A DNA stretch of 64,000 nucleotides from Mesaphorura yosii (GCA_009869945.1 WIXG01000235.1:60875-124874); one strand, 5' to 3'. Positions 25,601 through 37,792 are shown, numbered from the stretch's first letter. Numbers and translations are program-made. The notes: generated from the sequence alone by a model not told the origin.

Positions 25601-28600
25601 TTGCTACGAGCTAACACTAACAATGAACGACATTATTCATGAACAAGTAGCACATGAAGGAGACGTGCTTGCTCTGGCATTACATTACTTCCTGTGTTGG
25701 TAGGCGAAACGTGAAATGCAAGGCACTTTCTCCGAAGAAACAATACGCTGCTAAAGCGCGTTCAGCGCAAGAGAAAGCTGAACTGTATACCGTGAACATG
25801 AACTGTAGAGTTTTAAGATTTATTGCCACAAGACTGAATGTACACACGTTCCCTCTGCTCGCCTTGGTGAATTGCTACGACAGAAAGTAAATGGGGAATA
25901 ATAATACATCGCTGACTGAAGTGATATGAAGTACGATAGCGGAGGCAGCACAGAAGAACAGCAGACTGTGCATGGGAGAGATGAAGAAGGACTTCTGCTG
26001 GAAATGCAATAAAATATGACACAATTTCAAAGTTGTTTTTGTTAAAAACTTATCCTGTCGCTGTGCCGCTGTGCTATTTTCAAATTTCATGTGAATATGC
26101 TCTAGTTTGCTAGTTTCCCTTGGCGGTATTCTACCATGGTGTAGCGTTTTATTGAGTGTAGCACAAGAGAAAGGAATCTGAGACAATGTGGTTGTCTCTT
26201 CAATGATATGGCTGTCTCGTTCAGTGGAGCAGAGCAGAACCGCTAAGTACATGGTCCAGAAAAATGTGACGACTTTTGTCTATTCTTGACCTCGGATTGT
26301 CATACTTTGAAAAATCTGCACGTAATGGTACAATTTGATTCTAACCACAGTTCGATATTACAGAATAGTCTAAGCAGTGCCACATCATGATTCATGAATC
26401 AAGGCTTCAGATCAGTCTTCTACCGTCCATTGTCCCTGTGAGAGGAAGTATGACTAGACGAGCTACGCGATACAATGTTACCTGATGAAATGTGCACTCA
26501 ATCAGATACTCCTCGTGAGACTCTTTCACGTGCCCATGGCCGCCAAGAATATTCTTCCAACGCAACCTAGCTAGACACTAGAAGCAATGACGGCAAATTC
26601 CAGGCAAAGAAGAGAGTCGGAGAGCCAGACGACGACGACAGTGTTATCTTCCGCTGGCGACTTCCTCACTTCCTTCACTTCGCACCATTCAAAGTCCACA
26701 TTTGTGGCAGGGCCATTGCCATTGCATTTTAGAGCCTAGGACATTTTGAAAAATTGGAATTTCCCAGCGTCCGTTTGATATTTCTCTCTCGCACCCAGGA
26801 ATGGAATGGTTTTGTTTGGATAGTTCGCCTGATGGACTCCACTGCACCAGTATGGACGGCACGGGTAAAGTCACAAACAGACGACAGCGACAGCCAGCAC
26901 AAGCCAACAACGGATTCTGTTTCCAAAATCGATAAAGTAATAGTTAAAAAAAATCGTATAATGTTACAACTTACCACATTTTCAATCTCTTTCGACCGAC
27001 AACGCGCGGCCCGAATGTCACGCATTGCTCAATTGTCTAATTCCACGCTTTAAAAAAGAATCCCTGCAACTATAGTTTGAAAAAAAGAGCCAAAATAAAA
27101 GACGCGGAGCCGAGCCGCACGCACAAAAAGAGAAAATCACAAAATTCTCTCATATTTTCTTTGGCACATGGAATTCTGCAAAAATTCTTCGCTTCACTTT
27201 CTCAACTTTTTAAGGCTCACGTGGCATCCCGAGCAACTTTGTCGCCATGTTCATGCCTCCATAAAGGATTTACTTAAACCTCTTATGTGGCCCATATAGG
27301 CCAACATTGTAGAAATATTTTCACTTTACGAATCCTATCTCAACCCATAATTTTTCAGCCTTCTACAGAAACAGGTTCATAGTTCTCGTATTTCACGTGA
27401 TATCGGGTTACGTTGCAGCATACACGCTCGACGTGCTAAGAAAGTACACAAGGCAAGATTGGATACACATGAGAAGAAAAGCACGAAGAAGCCTGGAAAA
27501 GCTTTCACAGTTTTTGCTGTATTTGCATTTGCATTAAAGAAAGTTTCACTTTCCTTGCTCGTGTGGGCTGTTGAAAAAACATTTACATTTCTCACAACAA
27601 ATCATCAAAGCAAAGCCAAAATTTTCATTGAAGGAATCACAAGCTCGTGGAAAAGAAACAACGGCACGATTACGAATTGCGAACGAGTCGGTGGCGCGCG
27701 TGTCACTCCAAGAGGCGAGGAGGCGTGTGCCTCGAACTATTCAGGTTGAGAATTATAAATTTCCACTAGTTTCGTCGCGGTTCTCGGGTTTCTCTTTTTC
27801 ATAATATTGTGTGTAACATTTTGACACTCCCTTACACTTTAAAGAAATTGACACTTTGACGTGACTTTTTTACACAAGTTGCTGCGCTTCTTCAGCCTGT
27901 GCTTTCGCCAACGCCCGTTCCTCACTCTCACTCCGTGCAAGCGTGTTTGCACTCGTAAAAAGAAGGCTGAGCTGCCAAAGACATATTTACCAGACCAATT
28001 TTGGCTTCTGGGTTTTTGGCGAGAGAATTGAAAAGTGTGCACATTGTTATCGAGCACAGTGCGAAATAGGCAGTCTCGACTACCTTTAGTTATCACGGCG
28101 GAGAAATCAACTTATCTTGGAAATTCCCAACGCTTGCTTGTCAGCAGTGGCTTGGATTTTCAGCGGTTCGTTTTCAAGTACGTGTATACGTAGTACATGG
28201 TGTGAATATGACCGCAAAATCCAATACAATTTGAAACCGACACTCAAGACTCCCGACCGCATTTACTCTCTTCTTTCTTTTGGATTGGTGATTCTGACAG
28301 GCAGGCCAATAAACTTGAAAACTTATCCACGGCACCAGGCACTCGCTCTGATTTCTTGTTTCGGGCTCCAAATTTTTTGTATGGAATATCAGTGCAGTTT
28401 CAGTGTACAATCAGTCCACGTCCATATTCTGACTGACACGTATAATATTTACTTAAAGAGTTTAATATCCAGTGAAAGCAGCGACGATTGACACACGACA
28501 GCCACCTTTCAACGTCGGTCTCTACGTTTTATTCTCGACCATGCATGCACGAAATGTGACCCAAATGGCTCTGCTCGATCGCCTGTCGAATGTAATACAC

Positions 28601-31600
28601 CTGAAAACGATCCAATTCAGATGTTGTTAAGCGGAATGAAAGCAATTTTGATGTGTGACAACTGCATCTGACCGTTTCAATGCACCTGCAACACAACGCT
28701 CGTCGTGCTGCAATGGTCGTCAATTTTACAAGTATCCCGTATATTTTATTAACAATATGCCCAGTCATTTGTAAGAAATGAGCCTTGAAGGATCGAATAA
28801 AGTTTCACGATCGCTGATTTGAAGGACATGGCAGCAGCGTTTGAATGGCCAGACAGAGCGAAGCAGGGCTGTGACGTTATGCTTGGAGTGCATTTTTACT
28901 CGGTTCTGCAGTACTGAAAAATAAACTCGCTGGAAGGACCTCGCTTTACTCTAACACGATATGCTTACATCTTCATGCGTGACTGCACGCACGATGAACC
29001 TGCCACGCTCCCAGACGCATAATATGAAAAGGTATGTGAATGGCAAGAAAATGCGTGTACAAAATTTGTAGTCCGGTGAAATGTTCAAATAAAAGGCGAA
29101 GCGCACACAAAAGAGATCAAATTGAGTTTTTATGAGATGTAGTCATAAGACGGAACGGCAGCATTGAAGGAGCATGCAGCAAGCACGAGGAAGATATTCT
29201 TTCGCCAGTGGAATTTGGGATTCAATGAATGCAATTGAGTTCAACGAGGTAACCTCTGTGAATACGAGTAAGATGAGATGGAATTCATGTAACGTAAACT
29301 GATGGGTTTTCGCTTTTCAAGTGAGTATTGAGTTTAAATTCAGGATTCAAAGGTAAACGTGCACATAAATCTTAATCGGATGCTCGTTGTCCATTATCTT
29401 TCATCGAGCATGTGCTTGTGGTTTCTCTACGTTGCAGACATGCACGAATGATGTATGATTATAAGCTCATTCTAATTCTTCAGGAATGAATTTCAGGTCA
29501 AAAATTTAAGTCGACGTGATGAGCGTAAACCACATTATTACGTTATTAGCACATTTTCAGTGTGCACATGTATATTAGCACAAAATAGACCATGCGGAAC
29601 CGTAAGCGGTAACGTCCGAGCCGAAGGCGAGGAACGATCGAGTAGCGGTGACGGTAAGAATGAGATAACAATGACCGCGTTGCATTGAAAACGTAAAGCG
29701 TTGTTCTACTAATCATCCCCGATGTACCGCTCAAGAAAATTGTTTCATATGCTTGAAGATGTGCTAGTGTCTTTCGTTGTAATGAAGTATTGTGAAAAGT
29801 GTCTGTCGAGCCTGTTTACCATGTAATTAGTTGATCCAACATTTCCCACGAATGCACATAAACAAAGCGTCTGTCCTGTGATTAATGGAATTTCAATTAG
29901 GCTCCTTTCTCAATCGCGCCTCAAGCCTAACCTTGGCTTAATTATCGGTAATCAACAGTTACGTACGCTGAATACAACCGCACAAGTCAAGTCTGCGCGA
30001 CCAAGATTTCTTTGGGTCACGGTCTATTAAATTGCGAAAGCCTCAAAAACTGAATGAATGTCATTTGAGAGTTTTCCCCTGTGTTTTTAGACCGACTGCT
30101 TTCATTCAGCTTCAATGGGTCTCTTTAGTTTCTCGCACTTCAGGGTAGAATGAGTCCCAGTCTCAGGCATAGAACGGAACGTGGAACTCAGCGGGCATTG
30201 ACACGCACACGCACAATGAAAGGAATTTGAAGTATACTCTTGTCGCCCTTTCATGAGCGAAAGAGTTATCTCTATTTTAAGCACTCATCCCACAACCACC
30301 GCACCATATTAACTTCTTTCTGTGTTGCGTGAGTTCGTTAACGCACCGAGCCCAAGAGGAGGATTCGCAAAGAACAAAAAGAGTTGGAGTATTTTTCCTG
30401 GCTGCCTGCTTCTTTTCATTTTTCCTTCTCTTTCGCGGGTACTAATGGGTCCCCTGACACAAATGTATGGTAGCGGCAGGGAAAGAAGACTTTCTCCTCT
30501 CTTTGGTTTTTAAGAATAGGTTCACATTAATATTCTTTAACTTTCTTAGCCACTGAATCCACTCACCAGACCTGCACCCATATAGCTAGAGTAATTCAGT
30601 TCGCTAACAAGCACTCTTATACATATTCACAATTCACATCCACATTACGCGATTTTTATCGATTCCACAACAGGCAGTGCGGGCCTGAGAAATGCGCGTG
30701 TAATCAATTCAGTCGGCATCAGCGCTAGACCCGACCAGAGACTTGAAATTGCAGTGCACTCAACTCGGTCTTGGTTCGCGTTCGCGAATATGTTCACAGC
30801 GTGGAGTCTATTAATAAAAGAACGGTTCTACAAAGGAAAACATTTATTCAATCCTCATCATCATCACCATTCTATTATTCCATTTTTGTAAATTACTTTC
30901 GGGTTCCAAGAGCACTTTCACTATGCTATGCTGCACTGTGGGCAATGGCGAAGTGGTGGTTTGATGTATTTTAATCTAATCTCTCTCACCATTCCATCCC
31001 ATTTACCATTCCCGAATCAATTTTATTAATTCGATTGCATTTTTCACACTTGCCCCTGCCCAATTTATCATATTAATCAGTCTCTCGATTTTTATTTCCC
31101 CTTTGCAGGCGTGGAACCACTGAAAGATGTTCAAGTCATCGTACCTTCGGCAGTTTATCTCGGCAATAACGCTACCCTCACGTGTCTCTACGACCTCGAA
31201 TCGAATGAATCACTCTACACAGTCAAATGGTATTTGAATGGAGAGGAATTTTATAGGTACGCGAGGGTGAAGCAAAAACTTGCGATCTTGACTTTCTTGA
31301 TTCTAACTTTTGTCAATTGCTCAATTTCAGATTTGTCCCAAAAGAAGTACCGCCCATTCAAGTCTTCCCCATTCCAGGAGTGGATGTAGATGTAAGTGAA
31401 TGTATAACGAATGATGAAGAGGCCCTGACGAAAACATAAACGCATCCCTTTCTGACACTGTGCTTGCTGAATCTGAAATCTGAACCGTCTTTCATTTCCC
31501 TGGGTTTCTGTCACAAATGCAATTCGTCAGTTTTGAATGACGATAGCCTTAAGTATCAAATGTTCATTCCATTCCAATCTCAAGTTTAGTGCTGTGCCAG

Positions 31601-34600
31601 TCAGGGATTGTTAATGGATACAGGCCTTAATTCTTCCATTGTCATCCATTTCCTCTTTTCCGCAGACATCAAAATCTGACGCTCGTAATGTGTTGTTGCG
31701 AACCGCGCGTCACGAGCAGTCCGGAACTTACAAATGTGAGGTTTCAGCCGACGCTCCATTCTTCGATACAAAGATTGTTTCAGCGCAGATGACTGTAGTC
31801 GGTAAGTACAATGGTAATTATTAATATCTACTGTATGTTAACTAGCATAATAGTCCTTAGCAATGCAGAGCAAAGGCAACAACTCAAAAAACACAGACAG
31901 ACAGCACTTAAATTTCGCCTGCGCTTAATGTACAGGAAGTCTCACTCAATAATGCGCGACTTCCTGAAAGGGCCTTGGCCGTACGCTTTGTAGGGATAGA
32001 CAGAATATCAAATGGCATGTAAGGGAAATGGGCCTTACAATTTAAAGGATAAGTAAATCTAAGCATATATTATTCACGATGAATTACTGCCAGTCGGGAT
32101 TCTGAGTACTCTGTGTTCCAAGGGGAGTCAAAGAAAGATTCTGCGAAAGTTTTATTTAGAATTTACGGATTTTAATTCAGTAAACTTGAAGTATTGACAA
32201 CATCGTTCGCCTTACGCGCAACTCCAAACTTATTCAAGGGACCGGATAAAGGATTGGCGCTGTTATTGGCAAAATTCACTTTCACCAGCCAGCGCGAGGA
32301 TCACACAAGACGCACGGACAGAAATCTATCTGGAGGTCTTTATTTTCTTATTACGAGTATATTTGGGTTTTCAAGTTGTGGTAATAAGAATAACATTCTC
32401 TGCAAGTCTGGCTGCAAGACCTGGTTAGTAAATGTGTTAGGAGCAGCAGACAGCAAGACCGACCGAGCAATTGAAGTTGCTTAGTAGCAGACTTACTTAA
32501 GTTTATATAATGCGTGGTGTACACTATAATGTTATCTCAACCACATTTTACGCACCATTCAATCGAATAAGAAATCGAACTGAAAGGAGGATATTTATTC
32601 GTTCTGTGTACTTTTACTTTAATGCTTTAACTTTCCCTCGTCGGTCGGCCTCAAGAAAACATTTTGGAATTGCGTCTGTGAAAGCAACCGAGTCTTTAGG
32701 AGGAAAGAAACTCTCAATAGTTATGTCGATCTATCTTCCACTCTGTGCAATATTTCTGGGAATGCAACGCGTTATTGCCTTCCTTTACCAACCAAGTACA
32801 AGGACGCACAGTTAAAGAGGCAGCTCAGCAGAAGTGCTCTCGATGGGATTTCTTCTCCGACCCAGGAACATGCATTACATGAATCTTTACTTTAACGTTT
32901 TCTTCACGGTTCATTTTGCACACATGCTTGTCTGTGCGCTCAATATAGAAAGATTATTGCAATCGTTACGTATCACTCAGATCGTACACGCAGCGCAATG
33001 AGCATAACCGTATCCACTTCCACTGAAGAGAGAGGTGCATTGCTCTGATACTGCCTCCGATCGTTGAAAGGAAACGATGCGCATTAGAATGCAAAATTTA
33101 CGAAAGCAAGGGCGATCATTGAATATTATTCGAATTCAAGTTGTCTGTTCTCGAGAAAGAGTCTATTTTTAGACTTGCTGAGTGAATTCGATTATGAACA
33201 AGTGAGTCAGCGGGTAAGTAGGCATCAGGCAACCCTCTTAAACGAGTAACACGAGCTCTCGCCGAAGGTATCCCGCAGAAGGAATCTCGCATGAAGAAAT
33301 CCCGCAACGAGCTAATCTCGTAACGATACCATCTAACAGAGAAGCCATCCCGCGACGAAACAACCTCACAATGATCTAATCTCGCAAGCAATCGAACTTA
33401 TCAAACTCTTCAATTTTCACAGACTCGTCCGACTTTCCTCATTGAGAAACGAAAAGAACAATGCAGGTTCAATAAAGGGCAGTCTCTAGCTCGGTCACGT
33501 GGTAGTGAAGATATTAAAATGGGAAATATTTACACACCCTTCAATCCTCTTCATTCTGCTTAGTCTCATATCTGCCTTGTGCAGTTCATATAATACCAGT
33601 GGTTGCTAGATTAGTTCGTTGCGGAATTATTCTCTGCCAGATGGTTTCGTTGCGAGATTAGCTCCTTATGCGATTGTTTCGCTGCGAGATTTCTTCTGCG
33701 GGATTGCTTCGTGCGGAATACCTTCAGCGAGATTCGTTCGTACCAGTGTTCGACAAATCACACTTTTTTCAAGAAAATCACACCACACTGTGAAATACTG
33801 GTAAATGCCGGTTTATAACATTAGTCTGGGTGCGACGACGCGAAGGAAATTGGGGTCCTTTGTCGTCCCTTCTAAATTTATCACTTGAACTTTTCCACCC
33901 TTTTCTCTGTGCACACAAGAGAAAACTAAGCTTTGTTTGGTCAGAAAGAGGTATTTCACAATATCACAGTCCGGAGGCAATTTCACATCACGGTATTTAC
34001 CAGTATTTCACAGTGGGATATACCATGGTCGAACTCTGGTTCGTACATTCTCCTGAAGGTGATGAATAGCACGTCAATTAGGCACTCATTCGGTTATGTA
34101 CACTAAATTACTGGGTCAAGAATCTCAACAGGTGAAGAATTGCGAACAAATTCCGCACGCGCTAATTTCCTTGTTTCTTGTGCTTTACAGAATTTCCAGA
34201 GAATCTTCCATTCATAGAAGTTGGTAAACACCGGTACGAGGTTGGAGAAAGAATTAGGGCTAATTGCTCATTTGGCCCTTCCAGACCAGCAGCAAATATT
34301 ACTTGGTACATTAACAATTTGCAGGTACGTAATTATTACTTATGTGCTAAGACACAACTCCTCCACTTTAAGTCCTTACACAAGCAATTTACTCCTTTCG
34401 CCTTTCTTCTCCCGGTTTTCTGGTTCATTTCATCTCACTCGTCGGCTTTCTCTTTTCTCCAGCAATTAAGCACTGAGGAGAAAATTATTGAGTAGAAAGA
34501 ACCAACGTCTCTGAGAAGGTTGTTGAAAGAATTTTATACACGCACGACGAGTGTGGCAACAGCAGCAGCGGCAGGCACAGGAAGCCCACTTTTCTTAATT

Positions 34601-37600
34601 CAGCACAGCAGAGGAAGAAATGAGTTACACGCTTCTCGAATAAAAGACTTTAGCCAAGTTCTCCTCTCAAGATGGAATTCGTGCTGTACAAATTATACAC
34701 TTTATCCAGTAGCCACGTGCTAAAAGCAAGCGCACTGGACGACTCTGTACGGCAGGGCTTGGAGTTTTTGCAGAATAGCTAAGCAAGGCATTATTACATA
34801 AAAGCTTTCTAAAGAATGAATTCTGGTGCACTGCGAAGGAAGTTGCGAATCCGTCTGCAGTTTGTTTAGCAATTTCACCACTTGGGAACTTGGCACGGCA
34901 CGCACCCTCAAAATTTATGTGTTGCAATTGTTTTGTTGTTTATGAATCCAGCTAAGCATAAGCTTAATTTAGAAATTTACAGTAATTAAATATGTTAAAA
35001 TTCGTCAGTGCGATGAATTTCGACTCCTGCTCCATGGTTTGGATTTAGCCAATTTTTGAAGCACTTCGTAAGGTCACCGATAAAATTCTGCAGCAGGCTG
35101 CGTGCTGATTCTGTGAGAAACAGTTTTGCGCTAAATGCACATCGAATCACGATAACGAAACTACCAAATGTAAACACAAGCCTTTCACTTGTTTGCAATC
35201 TCATTGAACAGAAAAGCAAATACTGCGAAATGAAAAAATAGAACTGGAAAACTGGAATGGCCTTATTTTGAAATCTTTCGCGTTGACAATTGTGTTGTGC
35301 TGCGAGTAACGCAATAAACTTCAAAGCAAAGAGAGAAAAGCGCTGCGCTTCTTTTCTTTTGATTCCATCATCTGTTTGTTCTCGTTTTTTTTCGTTTTGC
35401 TGTTTGCATTTCAACAGGAAAGTACCAATTGTGCATTGTACTCCGGGATACGAATACGATTCAGTACTAGAAAAGAAGCAATTCGAAATTTTTGAGTCCC
35501 TTGAGACTTCTGCTTTTCTGCACAAGTAAAACACACACAATACGGATAAAGTAATCTTGAATTCATTACCCTCTGTATAGTACCGTCAAGGCCAAGCAGT
35601 ACAAAAGAAAAGTTATAGAAACAATTGACGACAAAAATTCAAAGGCTGAAAACACCCAGATTGAAACTCGCTGTGAAGCTGTTTCATCTCTTTTGTATGC
35701 CGACAAGGCAAATGCGTGTCGAAGGCCCACCTAGCCGGGTCATGGAACTTGTTAACATTCCATTTTACTGCTCTGATTTAAGATATTTTGCTCTACTTTT
35801 ATTCCACCATTCTAAACTCATAAACCCATTGTGTGGAATTTATGCTGACTGACTTGCTCAGTTTTATTAACTTCTTATCAAGGCGAAGGAAGTCAAAGAA
35901 GATTGTACGTGTGATGCGTAAAAGTAAGCCAGTTTCAGCGTGAACCTACTTGCCAGAACACATTTTTAACGAATGAAAATTCTAATTTAAAATGAAATCC
36001 AAGAAGTACATGAGTGAAAGGGTTTTATTACTGTGTGCATTCACTTTGCATACTTGAGGCACTTGAATGATTGAGCAGCTATGCTTCAACAAGCCTAGTC
36101 AGGCTTAAGATATTGGATGGATAAAGTGTGTGTCATCTTGTGTTTCTTCTGCTTTTCCTTTCGTTTCTACTTTGTGGAATTGCACAATCCCATTTTTCTT
36201 TGTGAAATCTAAAATCCCGAAAGATTTTACAATCTATTGCGAATCTGCCCTAAAATTCTGATGGAAAAATCAATACTTTTGCTTCGCGGATTTTGGGTGA
36301 AAGTAGACTGACTAGTTAAAACTCAATCCTCCTCTCTTCACTTTGCAAGTAGAAAGTCGTGATATTAGCTACTGTCAGCTATGCAAGGTGACCGCAGAGG
36401 GGACAGCGAAGCATGCAGACGCAGGCAGGCTGCAATGTTGTGTTTAGAAAAGCAATAACGACCTCGTCTTCTAAATATAATCTTTGTACTAAAGATGGGC
36501 AGTTTCCCCATCCACGAAAGTAGTAATGCCCAATAATTGCCTGCATGCATTCGTATTTCTGCATCGCTTCCTTTCTGCAATAAACACTATTGGAATATTC
36601 TATTCGGCTCTGACTAAGGTGCGTTCAATTAAATAGACTCAAGGGATTTCTGCCCGATAATTCGTGCATGTTTTCACTTAACGTTCTGAAACTTTACACA
36701 CATATTTACAGTCACAGACTGCATAAATGTACCAACTTTGGCCCTTATCTGAATAACGGTACAGCCGATATGCCTCCTGAGTCTATTAAATTGAACGCAC
36801 CTTATTCTACTAATGAAATGCTCTGACGATGATACCGCCTAAACTGGATTTCGATTCGCTTAGATAGACTTGGTCTCCCGTTTTCGTCGTCTGACGTTTG
36901 CATTACGAAAATACACGCGTTCATTCTATTCATTCGCGTATTTGTTTTGCAGGTGAAGGACAAGTTTATCTCCGAATTTCCACTCTTCGAGGACGGTTCC
37001 CGCAGAGCGTGGGTGAAATCGGCAGTCACGATAGACACTGACGCTGGAAGTTTTCGCATTGGACGACTACAACTAAAATGCATTGCCAGTGTATTTTCGG
37101 TGAACCCGCGTGTTTCAGAAATCACGATTGAAGAAGAGAAGCCACGCTCGGCTTCAGTCTTGGGACCTAAAGATTCATCTGGTAAACCCATTTCACTTAA
37201 TACCGCAGGTATGTTGGTGGCTACGAATGCCTTTTGGATGGATGCTACGAGATTTATTCCTTAATTATAATCGCAGTGATAATTTAATAACGAATCCTTT
37301 ATTATTTTATTAGCCAATAGAGCCACGAGCTTACTCAACTTTTCCGGGCCAGGACACACAATTCTACTCGCGGGCACTTTCCCTTCCTTTCTGTCGTTCC
37401 ACGACATATTTTATCTGAATTTATGATTATAGAACTTCAATACAGTTGACTTTGTCGCTTCAAGTCATTCTCAATTCTCTTTCGAGTTTATTTTTATTGT
37501 CTGCGGTTATTTTGTAAACTAAGGCGCGTGTGTAATATTTTATTGGCTCTTTTTCAGTCTTGGCAGTTTTCTCCCACATTTCCTCCAGCGACTGCATTAA

Positions 37601-37792
37601 GAATTTCTGTCTTGTCTCTTGTATCTAGGCCAGCCAAATTCTGGGAGTGGCAGCAGTAGCAGTAGCAATACGATTACTTCCGCAGGCTCCTCGTCTTCGA
37701 CCATCCTCTACGCATTCGCTCTATTTCAAGCAATTCCGGTCCACAAAGTATTGCCCGCACTCGTTTTTATAGTTTTGTATTCAGTGCTTTAG
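16586..37792 (+). CDS. Beat-like gene A (Beaten path family immunoglobulin protein), 7 coding exons
   Basis: Rebuilt CDS: 16586-16670, 31109-31256, 31331-31391, 31666-31801, 34191-34324, 36953-37208 and 37629-37792 (984 nt, 327 aa). All introns are GT-AG and every phase joins in frame. Residues 1 to about 29 are a signal peptide (hydrophobic part ILSGLTLFFWLGI). Ig domain 1 has Cys54 (TLTC), Trp69 in SLYTVKWY and Cys122 in GTYKCEVSADAP. Ig domain 2 has Cys169 (ANCSFGPSRP), Trp182 (NITWYIN) and Cys231 (LKC). NxS/T sites lie at Asn49, 61, 168 and 179. EEEKPRSASVLGPK (248-261) precedes a Ser-rich stalk and a hydrophobic end without a charged tail, typical of a GPI signal. LYSVKWY-type and CEV-ADAP motifs are hallmarks of Beat proteins, which in Drosophila bind Sidestep-family receptors and steer axons. 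Subfamily not assigned. Intron 1 is 14.4 kb. Confidence 0.93.
16671..31108 (+). other. Gene A intron 1 (14.4 kb)
   Basis: Long first intron with donor GTAAGT and acceptor TTTGCAG. I recognise no nested gene, RNA gene or complete transposon inside it. Open frames in it are short and lack known motifs. A perfect 14-bp palindrome (TGATTCATGAATCA) lies at 26388-26401. Its size suggests it may hold regulatory sequence. The matching intron in gene B is only 4.5 kb. Confidence 0.75.
31109..31256 (+). CDS. Gene A exon 2 (Ig domain 1, first half)
   Basis: 148 nt, phases 1 to 2, preceded by TTTGCAG and followed by GTACGC. Encodes VEPLKDVQVIVP through Cys54 and Trp69 to EEFYR. It has the same length as gene B exon 2, with 38 of 49 residues identical by eye. 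Confidence 0.93.
31331..31391 (+). CDS. Gene A exon 3
   Basis: 61 nt between a 74-bp and a 274-bp intron, acceptor ATTTCAG and donor GTAAGT. Encodes FVPKEVPPIQVFPIPGVDVD, part of Ig domain 1. The same length as gene B exon 3, with 16 of 20 residues identical. Confidence 0.92.
31666..31801 (+). CDS. Gene A exon 4 (Ig domain 1, second half)
   Basis: 136 nt, acceptor CCGCAG, donor GTAAGT. Contains the tyrosine-corner motif SGTYKCEVSADAP with Cys122 and ends in AQMTVV. 37 of 45 residues match gene B. Confidence 0.93.
33247..33742. repeat. Foldback-like inverted repeat with 16-bp subrepeats
   Basis: Two arms of about 140 bp (33247-33390 and 33602-33742) are imperfect reverse complements around a unique centre of about 210 bp. 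Each arm is built of degenerate units of about 16 bp, such as GCAACGAGCTAATCTC (33304-33319), GCGACGAAACAACCTC (33352-33367) and ACAATGATCTAATCTC (33368-33383). The right arm has the complementary GCGAGATT-type units. Inverted arms made of short tandem repeats recall foldback elements of insects. No transposase is present. The right outer edge is interrupted by the hAT-type MITE that follows. Confidence 0.7.
33744..34038. mobile_element. hAT-type MITE with perfect 8-bp target duplication
   Basis: This 295-bp element begins CAGTGTTCGAC and ends GTCGAACTCTG, terminal inverted repeats of 11 bp with one mismatch that begin with CAGNG as in hAT transposons. It is flanked by a perfect 8-bp direct repeat, GTTCGTAC, at 33736-33743 and 34039-34046. 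A subterminal inverted repeat (ACTGTGAAATACTGGTAAAT, about 33789-33808, and its complement at about 33994-34013) is also present. It has no coding capacity and is non-autonomous. The clean target duplication suggests a relatively recent insertion. Confidence 0.85.
34191..34324 (+). CDS. Gene A exon 5 (Ig domain 2, first half)
   Basis: 134 nt, acceptor TTTACAG, donor GTACGT, phases 1 to 0. Encodes EFPENLPFIEVG through Cys169 (ANCSFGPSRP) to NITWYINNLQ. 35 of 45 residues match gene B. Confidence 0.93.
34325..36952 (+). other. Gene A intron 5 (2.6 kb)
   Basis: Donor GTACGT, acceptor GTTTTGCAG. It carries the 186-bp TA-flanked MITE at 36617-36802. A minus-strand open frame at 34995-35540 has no known motif and is treated as chance. 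The matching intron of gene B is 6.7 kb. Confidence 0.85.
36617..36802. mobile_element. TA-flanked MITE (Tc1/mariner-type)
   Basis: A 186-bp element with terminal inverted repeats of about 25 bp: AGGTGCGTTCAATTAAATAG at the left, continuing as ACTCA, and the reverse complement with one mismatch at about 36778-36802. It is flanked by TA on both sides (36615-36616 and 36803-36804), the target duplication typical of Tc1/mariner elements. No coding capacity; non-autonomous. The source transposase is not evident, and I saw no sign that the mariner relic at 7-8 kb shares these ends. Confidence 0.8.
36953..37208 (+). CDS. Gene A exon 6 (Ig domain 2, second half, and stalk)
   Basis: 256 nt, phases 0 to 1, acceptor TTGCAG, donor GTATGT. 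Encodes VKDKFISEFPLFEDG, then Cys231 (LQLKC) and EEEKPRSASVLGPK. The same length as gene B exon 6, with about 51 of 86 residues identical, so it is less conserved than the preceding exons. Confidence 0.92.
37629..37792 (+). CDS. Gene A exon 7 (Ser-rich stalk and hydrophobic C-terminus)
   Basis: Acceptor TATCTAG. The first two bases complete Gly274. It encodes QPNSGSGSSSSSNTI, another Ser cluster, then a hydrophobic end LPALVFIVLYSVL directly before TAG. A hydrophobic terminus with no cytoplasmic tail fits a GPI-anchor signal. Only the opening PNSG and the Ser-rich character are shared with gene B exon 7. Confidence 0.85.

Larger units (their letters stand above)
31802..34190 (+). other. Gene A intron 4 (2.4 kb) with two repeats
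   Basis: Donor GTAAGT, acceptor TTTACAG. It contains the foldback-like inverted repeat (33247-33742) and the hAT-type MITE (33744-34038), listed separately. Nothing else was recognised. Confidence 0.85.

Noticed and set aside
34995-35540. Minus-strand open frame of 181 codons in gene A intron 5
   Set aside because: No recognisable domain, odd composition and no splice partners; best explained as chance.
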